From Anaerolineaceae bacterium (GTDB lineage: Bacteria > Chloroflexota > Anaerolineae > JAAYZQ01), in NCBI GenBank assembly GCA_012514775.1, contig JAAYZQ010000365.1, positions 1 to 18,241 on the forward strand: 18,241 bases of DNA, given 5' to 3'. Below are positions 1 to 5,595 of the stretch, one piece after another. Position 1 is the stretch's first letter, and each line of letters starts with the position of its first letter. Under the pieces are notes generated by a model that saw only the letters and a program-made list of their open reading frames with translations, was not told the DNA's origin and made no database searches. The position numbers and the translations under genes were made by a program.

Positions 1-1109
1 GGCCCGCCGCTCCAGGGGCCGGGCGGCAGGCCCAGGTCGGGCTGCTCCTGGCCGTCAAGGCTGGCCACCATCTCGACGGTCATGCCGTCGGCCATGCCCT
101 CGTAGTCGAAAAAGAGGTAGAGGCTACGCGCCCCCAACGGCAGGCTGTAGATGACCGTCGTCGGCTGGTCGAACTCGTTGACGCCCGGCGCAAAAAAGAA
201 GTTGCTGAGGAGCGCCTGTCCGGTGGACGGCCCGGGCGCGGGCTCGTCGCGGGCCCCCTGGTAGTCCAGCCCCGCGCGGGCCGCCTGGATGAGGGGCCCG
301 GCCAGCTTGACGGGCCGCAGGGCGTTGATAAAGCCGCCGATAGGCACGCAGGTGTCACCCGAATCGAGGCGGTTGTTGCCGTTGGTGTCGGCCACCGGCC
401 GGCAATCGACGTACTCGTTCCGGTCGCCGAGGCCGCCCCGCCCGGCCTCGGTGGGCACGCCCACCAGGAAGCCGTCCTGGTTCACAGCCGTGCCGCCGCT
501 GTTGCCGCCGGCGATGGTCGTGTCGGTCTTGATCCAGGCCCGGCCGTCGATGGATGCGTCGAGGGTAAAGCCGCTCACCACGCCACGGGTAAAGGTCAGC
601 GTCTCGCCGCCGATGCCGGGGTAGCCAAAGATGTTCAGTTCGTCGCCGATCTCGAGGTCGTCCGAGTTGCCGGGCTCCAGGTAGGGCAGGTTCAGGCTCG
701 ACCGGTTCACCGGGCTCAGGTCCAGCTTATGGGTGACACGAATGACCGCCAGGTCCAGGTAGGGGTCGGAGGCGACCACCTCGGCCAGGTAGGAGAGCTT
801 GGGCAGTTGGTCGGAGCGGATGGTCAGGCTCACGCCGAGATAGTCGATGCGCGGGATATCGTAGGGCGACATGCCCATGCTCAGGGGATCGGCCACGTGG
901 CAGTTGGTCAGGATCAGGCCATCGGGCGAGATGATGGTGCCCGATCCAACACCGGCGCCGTAGAGGCCATCCGCCTCTTCGGTGATCCAGGAGATCTGCA
1001 CCACGGCGGCCATGACCCGCTGTTGTGCCTGCCGGTCCAGGGCGTGAACGGGAGCCAGGCCGGCGACGAGGATTGTCAGAACGAGGGCAATGCCCAGGGT
1101 ACGCTTCAT
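1..1109 (-). CDS. Secreted trypsin-like serine protease (S1C/HtrA-like catalytic domain), C-terminus cut by window edge
   Basis: Reading the minus strand from an ATG at 1109 gives 369 residues before the window ends, so the 3' end is missing. Residues 1-23 form a Sec signal peptide (MKRT followed by a hydrophobic run ending PVHA), so the enzyme acts outside the membrane. The chymotrypsin-fold triad is visible: His71 in TNCH, Asp119 in YLDLAVI, and Ser204 in GGNSGG. About 35 residues after the serine is an insertion with a calcium-loop-like pattern (DTNGNNRLDSGD, 241-252), flanked by Cys236 and Cys254. The region after about 295 looks like a separate beta-rich pre-peptidase C-terminal type domain, but it is incomplete. 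The start has a good Shine-Dalgarno (AAAGGAG) about 7 nt upstream. It is the last visible gene of a minus-strand operon, 28 nt after the small membrane protein. The PDZ domain of true HtrA/DegP proteins is not seen in the visible part, so it is not called DegP. Confidence 0.88.
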   Translation of the reverse strand, partial: MKRTLGIALVLTILVAGLAPVHALDRQAQQRVMAAVVQISWITEEADGLYGAGVGSGTIISPDGLILTNCHVADPLSMGMSPYDIPRIDYLGVSLTIRSDQLPKLSYLAEVVASDPYLDLAVIRVTHKLDLSPVNRSSLNLPYLEPGNSDDLEIGDELNIFGYPGIGGETLTFTRGVVSGFTLDASIDGRAWIKTDTTIAGGNSGGTAVNQDGFLVGVPTEAGRGGLGDRNEYVDCRPVADTNGNNRLDSGDTCVPIGGFINALRPVKLAGPLIQAARAGLDYQGARDEPAPGPSTGQALLSNFFFAPGVNEFDQPTTVIYSLPLGARSLYLFFDYEGMADGMTVEMVASLDGQEQPDLGLPPGPWSGG

Positions 1110-1137
1110 CGTGGGTCTCCTTTCAACGCAGCCGGCG

Positions 1138-1752
1138 CTATGGCAGAGAGGCAGGCGGAGCGATCTCCGCGGACCGAACAAAGGCGCGGAAGGAGCGCTC
1201 GGCATCCGCGAAGGAATCCTCGGGGGCGACGAGGCTAAAGACGGCCGCCTGGCCGTCGCGCGCCAGGGCCACGTCCAGGCCGAGCATCACGGCCGGTAGG
1301 CGCTGGGACAAGGGGTCTTCGGCCTCGGCCACCAGGGCATACGTGGCCTCCATGGTGGGCTGCCCGTCGACGTCGTCGCCCGGCAGGATCTCTAGCAGGC
1401 GGTAGGCTGTGGATTGCCGCCCCCGGGTCAGCGAGGCGTTGTTGAGCGCCATCGTCAGGGCGGGCGTCAGGGGCGCGCTGGCGTCGATGGGCGACAGGCG
1501 CACCTCGTATGCAGTCGGCCAGGCACCGGAGTGGGAATCCACGGCGCGAAAGGCCACGCCCTCGCCCGACTGGACCAGCCAGTCCCGGGGATATTCCACG
1601 GTCAGCCCCGTGTCGGGGTCGGCCAGGGTGGCGCGCTGTCCCCGGGCGGCGGCCATGACGGCCCAGCCCAGGAGCAGCGCGACGACCAGGAGGGCGATGA
1701 CCGCCCAGTCGGACCAGCGGTCCCGCCTGGATCGCACGGTTTGCAGGGTCAT
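1138..1752 (-). CDS. Single-pass membrane protein with extracytoplasmic domain, function unknown
   Basis: The product is 204 residues. I chose the ATG at 1752 because AAGGAGAG lies about 8 nt before it; an upstream in-frame ATG at 1779 would run into the preceding gene and has no better site. The N-terminus is basic (VRSRRDRWSD) and is followed by one transmembrane helix at about 16-36. The rest, about 168 residues, should face outside. The segment at 49-60 (TGLTVEYPRDWL) resembles the start of PsbP/DcrB-like (DUF1795-type) domains, which often begin with a 'Y-P-x-x-W' strand; that family link is tentative. No catalytic motif is visible. It sits between a PrsW-like membrane protein and a secreted serine protease with gaps of 19 and 28 nt, so it is probably co-expressed and may act as a partner or substrate of those proteins. 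Confidence 0.75.
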   Translation of the reverse strand: MTLQTVRSRRDRWSDWAVIALLVVALLLGWAVMAAARGQRATLADPDTGLTVEYPRDWLVQSGEGVAFRAVDSHSGAWPTAYEVRLSPIDASAPLTPALTMALNNASLTRGRQSTAYRLLEILPGDDVDGQPTMEATYALVAEAEDPLSQRLPAVMLGLDVALARDGQAAVFSLVAPEDSFADAERSFRAFVRSAEIAPPASLP

Positions 1753-1771
1753 GGTTCTACTCTCCTTCGGC

Positions 1772-2722
1772 TCAGGCACCCTGCCCGCCGCTGGCGGTCA
1801 GGCGGTTGGCCCGGCGGATCAGGGCGATGAGCGCCCCCAGGGTGAGGACGGCCACGAGGGCGGCCAGGAGCAGCCCGTACCAGGGGTTCGTCGTCGAGCC
1901 GGCCAGGGCCGAGCCGACGCGGGTCACGCCGCCGCGGGCGACGCTGAAAATGCCGTTCAGGATGGCGGCCAGGGCCAGGCCCAGGGGCATCCACCACACC
2001 GGCTCGTCCTCGAACTTGGCCCGGGCCAAAAAGTAGCCGGTGATGCCGCCAAAGCTCGCCTGGGCCAGGGCCACGACGACGATGCGCACCACCCCCATGC
2101 CCAGGTCCACGCCGCCGCTCTGGACGACGTACTGGACGTTGAGCATGGTGGCGTATCCCAGGCCGGCCGCGGTGCCGTACAGCACCCCGTCCATGCGCTC
2201 GTCGAACTCGGGCAGGAGGTAGACGCTGTAGCGCACGGCGGCGTACTTCAGGAACTCTTGCACAAAGCCGACGACGAGGATAGAGCCCAGGAGATTAACC
2301 AGCAGGGAGCGGCCCAGCCAGGTCTGGACCTGGAACAGGTCCCGGACGACGGGAACGCCCACGGCGCTGGCCAGGAGCGCGCCGAGGACGAAAACGCCGG
2401 CGACGTAGGACTTGGGCTCAGGCTCCAGGCGGTCCTGAGCATAAAAAAAGCCCAGCCACAGGAGGGCGGGCACGAGGGCCAGGACCAGGCCAGCCAGGAT
2501 CAGCCCCGCGCCTTCCAGCACCGGAGCGATGAGGCCGGCGAGGAGGGCCACGGCCAGGGCAAAAGCAATCAGGGCTATGATGTTGAGGACTCCCGAGCGC
2601 CACACGCTGGGACGGTTGCGGCTCAGCCGCTCGTAGTGTTCCGGGCAGTAGAACCTGCGGCCGATGCGAGGGGCATCCTGGTCCACGGGCCGGTGACAGA
2701 CGCAACAGATCGTCGGCTCCAT
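1772..2722 (-). CDS. PrsW-like polytopic membrane protein with N-terminal zinc-finger-like motif; catalytic residues look degenerate
   Basis: The product is 316 residues. The ATG at 2722 is preceded by AAGGGGAG about 8 nt upstream. The reading frame stays open as far as 3265 by chance, but that extension has no family resemblance. Residues 6-29 have a Cys-x2-Cys...Cys-x2-His pattern (C6, C9, C26, H29) typical of a small cytoplasmic zinc-binding knuckle. About seven or eight hydrophobic segments follow, from 44 to 305. The order and spacing of motifs match PrsW glutamic intramembrane proteases (PF13367): FFYAQDRLEPEP (92-103), a QEFLK motif (155-159) and DGVLYGTAAGLGY (178-190). In PrsW the third block normally reads E-E-x-x-K and a later helix carries a His; here the first Glu is Gln and the His position appears to be Gln221. 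It may therefore be an inactive or altered homologue. It heads the minus-strand operon. Confidence 0.82.
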   Translation of the reverse strand: MEPTICCVCHRPVDQDAPRIGRRFYCPEHYERLSRNRPSVWRSGVLNIIALIAFALAVALLAGLIAPVLEGAGLILAGLVLALVPALLWLGFFYAQDRLEPEPKSYVAGVFVLGALLASAVGVPVVRDLFQVQTWLGRSLLVNLLGSILVVGFVQEFLKYAAVRYSVYLLPEFDERMDGVLYGTAAGLGYATMLNVQYVVQSGGVDLGMGVVRIVVVALAQASFGGITGYFLARAKFEDEPVWWMPLGLALAAILNGIFSVARGGVTRVGSALAGSTTNPWYGLLLAALVAVLTLGALIALIRRANRLTASGGQGA

Positions 2723-2772
2723 CGTCTTCACTCCCCTTCCCGGACCGATCCGGGGGATTCGTGCTGGAGCGC

Positions 2773-2802
2773 ATTGTACCCCATCATGGGCAGAAGCAGC
2801 AA
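2773..2802 (-). promoter_or_regulatory. Candidate sigma70-type promoter for the minus-strand PrsW-like operon
   Basis: On the minus strand, TTGCTG (2802-2797) is followed after 18 nt by TACAAT (2778-2773), which matches the -10 consensus at five of six bases. The -35 matches only three of six. Transcription would start near 2766, leaving a leader of about 44 nt before the ATG at 2722. It lies back to back with the plus-strand promoter at 2857. Confidence 0.4.
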
Positions 2803-2856
2803 ATCGGGGTGGGGCAGTTTCACGGCGGGCCGTCGGACTGCCCACAAATGGCTCCC

Positions 2857-2885
2857 TTGACAAAAACGCACGCATGCTGCAAAAT
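2857..2885 (+). promoter_or_regulatory. Candidate sigma70-type promoter for the SUMF1-like gene
   Basis: A perfect TTGACA (2857-2862) is followed by 17 nt and CAAAAT (2880-2885), a four-of-six -10. The predicted start near 2892 gives a leader of about 46 nt to the ATG at 2938. Local AT content is higher than in the flanking genes. Confidence 0.55.
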
Positions 2886-2937
2886 AGGTAGGCGTCGGCG
2901 GCGAAAGAGGAATCGGTGGTCGAGGCATATCCTTGCC

Positions 2938-4062
2938 ATGAAGAGGTTACGTTGGACCTTGCTCTCGGTCCTGGGGCTGCTGCTGGCCTATGCCGCGGCG
3001 AGGTTGTTGCTGGCAGAGGCGCAGAAGTCGAGGATGTACGCAGCAGCCGAAGCGGCTGCGACAGCGGGGCAATGGCCCGAGGCATCCAGGCAGTTCCGCG
3101 AGTTGATGGCCCTCGATCCGGATTATCGAGATGCCGCCACCCGGCTCGACGAGCTGATCGAGCAGGCAGTACGTGCCGTGCCGGGTGAGCAGGATGCAAA
3201 GGCCGAGATCGAGCTGCTGCGCTGGCTCGACGCCTCGGCCGATTGGGCGAGATTGGCCGTGGCATTGGACCGCAGCGGCATCCTCATACCGGCCGGCGAG
3301 TTCCTCATGGGCAGCGACACGGGACGCGACGACGAGCGCCCCCAGCACGCCGTCTACCTGGACGCATTCGAGATCGATCGTTACGAGGTTACCAACGTTC
3401 AGTATCGCCGCTTTGTGCAAGAGACCGGCTGCGACGGACCGCTATACTGGTCCGGGGACGAGTATCCATCCGGGCAGGCTTCCTACCCTGTGGTTGGCGT
3501 GAGTTGGGAGGAGGCGAACGCCTATTGCACGTGGGTCGGCAAGCGCTTGCCGACCGAGGCCGAATGGGAGAAAGCGTGCCGCGGCACCGATGGCCGCCTG
3601 TACCCGTGGGGCGAGGCCTGGGATCCGCGCCGGGCCAACGTCGATATCTCGGCCCAGGCCTTGTCACCGGCGGCCCGGGTTGGCTCTGAGGAGGCGTGGA
3701 GTGCGGCCTGGCAACTCTTGCGGGAAACGTCCGCGGAGGCCGGGGCGCCGGGGCTACGGCCTGTTGGCTCGTATCCCGAGGGCTCCAGCCCCTACGGGGT
3801 TATGGATCTGGTTGGCAATGCGTCGGAGTGGATATTCGATTGGTACAACTGGGGTGACTACTCGGACATGCCGGCGCACAATCCCCTCGGCTCAGGGCCG
3901 CCATGGAATCACTGCGTGCGCGGCACCCCGTGGCACGATCCGGTCGGGACCGCAGCCTGGGTGCAAGACATGAGCCGCTGTTCGGCACGAAACTCCTCCC
4001 ACGGGAGCCTGGATCCGCGGGCCGGGTTTCGCTGCGCGCGCTCTGTTGCCGGAGAGCAGTAG
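2938..4062 (+). CDS. Membrane-anchored SUMF1/FGE-sulfatase-domain protein, lacking the catalytic cysteines
   Basis: The product is 374 residues from the ATG at 2938. The frame is open upstream to 2761, but the promoter at 2857-2885 and the clean hydrophobic N-terminus favour 2938; the ribosome site is weak (CGAGG, about 12 nt away). Residues 6-25 form a membrane anchor. Residues 33-78 form a TPR-like helical pair (QWPEASRQFRELMALDPDY). Residues 114-369 are an FGE-sulfatase domain, shown by IPAGEFLMGS (117-126), DRYEVTN (147-153), KRLPTEAEWEKA (202-213), LYPWGE, DLVGNASEW (290-298), an RGTPW segment and GFRCARS at the end. Aligned on RCSAR (347-351), the two active cysteines of human FGE (336 and 341) correspond to Thr and Gln here. 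It is therefore unlikely to make formylglycine and more likely a binding or structural FGE-fold protein, as in many Chloroflexota and Planctomycetota. Confidence 0.85.
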   Translation: MKRLRWTLLSVLGLLLAYAAARLLLAEAQKSRMYAAAEAAATAGQWPEASRQFRELMALDPDYRDAATRLDELIEQAVRAVPGEQDAKAEIELLRWLDASADWARLAVALDRSGILIPAGEFLMGSDTGRDDERPQHAVYLDAFEIDRYEVTNVQYRRFVQETGCDGPLYWSGDEYPSGQASYPVVGVSWEEANAYCTWVGKRLPTEAEWEKACRGTDGRLYPWGEAWDPRRANVDISAQALSPAARVGSEEAWSAAWQLLRETSAEAGAPGLRPVGSYPEGSSPYGVMDLVGNASEWIFDWYNWGDYSDMPAHNPLGSGPPWNHCVRGTPWHDPVGTAAWVQDMSRCSARNSSHGSLDPRAGFRCARSVAGEQ

Positions 4063-4064
4063 CC

Positions 4065-4086
4065 GCCGCGGGGGCATTCCCGCGGC
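4065..4086 (+). terminator. GC-rich hairpin just after the SUMF1-like gene
   Basis: An 8-bp perfect stem (GCCGCGGG, 4065-4072, with CCCGCGGC, 4079-4086) has a 6-nt loop (GGCATT) and begins 2 nt after the stop codon. The sequence after it is TGTTGCC, so the U-tract is poor. It may act as a weak terminator or protect the 3' end. Confidence 0.4.
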
Positions 4087-4117
4087 TGTTGCCAGGAGGC
4101 GCTACGTCATTTGTACT

Positions 4118-4146
4118 AGCCGCTTTTGAAGGCGGTTGCGGCTTTT
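4118..4146 (+). terminator. Rho-independent terminator candidate between SUMF1-like gene and signalling operon
   Basis: AGCCGC (4118-4123) pairs with GCGGCT (4138-4143) around a 14-nt loop, and the stem runs directly into TTTT (4143-4146). An inner CCGC/GCGG pairing is an alternative fold. It faces the plus strand and separates the SUMF1-like gene from the next promoter. Confidence 0.5.
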
Positions 4147-4194
4147 GACAGAGGGGATTTGGGCCTGGACGCCGATGCGCGGCGGGCCGCCAGG

Positions 4195-4203
4195 TGATAT
4201 ACT
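4195..4203 (+). promoter_or_regulatory. Extended -10 promoter of the seven-gene signalling operon
   Basis: TGATATACT contains the extended element TGn followed by TATACT (4198-4203), five of six matches. No -35 is seen at 16-18 nt upstream; the TTGACA at 4145-4150 is too far away. Transcription near 4210 would give a leader of about 26 nt before the ATG at 4237. Confidence 0.5.
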
Positions 4204-4236
4204 GGCGGAAACCGTGCTGTGAAGGCGTCTGACCCT

Positions 4237-5595
4237 ATGGCAACAGAAGGAAGGCAGTCTCGACCCCTGTCGCGCCGCGCATTCATGCGCCTGGCCGGCG
4301 CCGCGGCCGCGAGCGCCACGCTGGCGGCCTGTTCCCCCACCCTCAGCTCGCGGGCAAGCAGGGATGGCAAGGTCCAGCTCGTTTACCAGGATTGGCGCAC
4401 CGACTGGTTCCCGGAGATGGCCCAGCAGATGCTGGAGGAATTTCACGAGACCCACCCCAACATCCAGGTATTCTACACGCCCGATCCCGAGAACCTGCTG
4501 GAGCAGATGCCCCTGGACATGGAGTCCGGGACGGCCCCCGACGTCCTGGCGGGCTGCTGCGATTGGCTGCCGGCCTGGGGCCAGCAGGGCTACCTGCTGG
4601 ACCTGGCGCCCTACGTCCGGGCCGACCTGGACCGGGATACCATCGAGGAGTGGGACCCGGCCCAATACCGCGCGCTCTTTACCCCCGATGGCCTGCAGTT
4701 CGCCCTGCCCAAGTACCACGGGGCCCTGGCGCTGTATTACAACAAGGGGCTGTTCGACGCGCGCCGCGTCGATTATCCCGATGCCTCCTGGGACCACGAG
4801 GATTACCTGGCCGCCATGAAGCGCGTCTGCGGCGACCGGAACCGGGCCGGGGTGCCCGAGATTTGGGGCAGCATGATGGACGTCGCCTGGGACCGGATCC
4901 AGGTGCACGTCAACGCCTGGGGCGGGCGCTTTGTCAACCCGGCGGACGCCACGCGCAGCATGATGGCCATGCCCCCCTCGCTGGAAGCCATGGAGTGGAT
5001 CCGCGGCCGGATGTGGGACGACCGGCTGATGGCCAGCTTCCTCGACGTCCAGAACGTGGAGACGCGCCGGGCCTTTGTCGACAGCAGGATTGCCATGGTG
5101 GAGGACGGCTCCTGGGCGCTGAAGGACATCCTGGCCGGGGCCAATTTCTCCGTGGGCGTGGCGCCCATGCCCGCCGGGCCCGTGCGGCGGGCCACGCTGG
5201 CCACCACCGACGGCTTTGCCATCTATTCCGGGACGCGTTATCCGGAGGCGGCCTGGGAGCTGGTCAAGTTTCTCATCAGCCGCGAGTACGGCCTGGCCAT
5301 GGCTCGGGCCAACTTCTTGCAGCCGGCCCGCGCGTCGCTCATCGATCAGTGGGTGGAGATCGTGCGCAGAGAGTTTGCCACCCGGACCCGGGACGTGGAC
5401 ATTGCCGTCTTTGCCGACGGTCACCTCAACGGCTATTCCGTCACCGCCGAGGTCTTTGCCAACCAGGCCGAGGCGAGCCGCCTGGCCAGGGCTGCCTGGC
5501 AGCAGATCTTTACCCTGGGGCAGGCCCCCGTCGACCTGATGCGCGAGGTATCGTCCCAGATCGAGGCGCTTCAGAAGCCGCGCCGGGAGGGCTAG
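4237..5595 (+). CDS. Extracellular solute-binding lipoprotein (family 1 type), Tat-exported, no permease genes nearby
   Basis: The product is 452 residues. I chose the ATG at 4237, with GAAGG about 11 nt upstream; a GTG at 4219 is in frame but would leave almost no leader from the promoter at 4195. The N-terminus is a Tat lipoprotein signal: twin arginines (SRRAFMR, R13-R14), a hydrophobic run and the lipobox LAAC with Cys32. The mature part has the shape of sugar-type ABC binding proteins (SBP_bac_1): an early strand with DWRTDW, FHETHPNIQV, APDVLAG, LALYYNKGLFD, then RRAFVDSRIAMVEDGSWAL, TTDGFAIYSGTRYPEAAWELVKFL. Such proteins normally deliver substrate to an ABC permease, but none follows. 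Instead the next gene begins one base after the stop and encodes a Cache-domain phosphatase. It may therefore serve as a ligand receptor for that sensor. The ligand is unknown. Confidence 0.9.
   Translation: MATEGRQSRPLSRRAFMRLAGAAAASATLAACSPTLSSRASRDGKVQLVYQDWRTDWFPEMAQQMLEEFHETHPNIQVFYTPDPENLLEQMPLDMESGTAPDVLAGCCDWLPAWGQQGYLLDLAPYVRADLDRDTIEEWDPAQYRALFTPDGLQFALPKYHGALALYYNKGLFDARRVDYPDASWDHEDYLAAMKRVCGDRNRAGVPEIWGSMMDVAWDRIQVHVNAWGGRFVNPADATRSMMAMPPSLEAMEWIRGRMWDDRLMASFLDVQNVETRRAFVDSRIAMVEDGSWALKDILAGANFSVGVAPMPAGPVRRATLATTDGFAIYSGTRYPEAAWELVKFLISREYGLAMARANFLQPARASLIDQWVEIVRREFATRTRDVDIAVFADGHLNGYSVTAEVFANQAEASRLARAAWQQIFTLGQAPVDLMREVSSQIEALQKPRREG

Noticed and set aside
1409..2860. A 483-codon plus-strand frame over the PrsW-like gene
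   Set aside because: No motifs, composition typical of antisense reading; the minus strand gives clear membrane helices and PrsW-type motifs.
2761..2937. 59-residue N-terminal extension of the SUMF1-like protein
   Set aside because: It would start upstream of the promoter at 2857-2885 and would bury the membrane anchor behind a charged, Cys/His-containing segment with no known match.
4145..4150. Perfect TTGACA as a -35 box for the sensory operon
   Set aside because: The sequence 16-18 nt downstream (GACGCC area) is not a -10, and TATACT at 4198 is 47 nt away.
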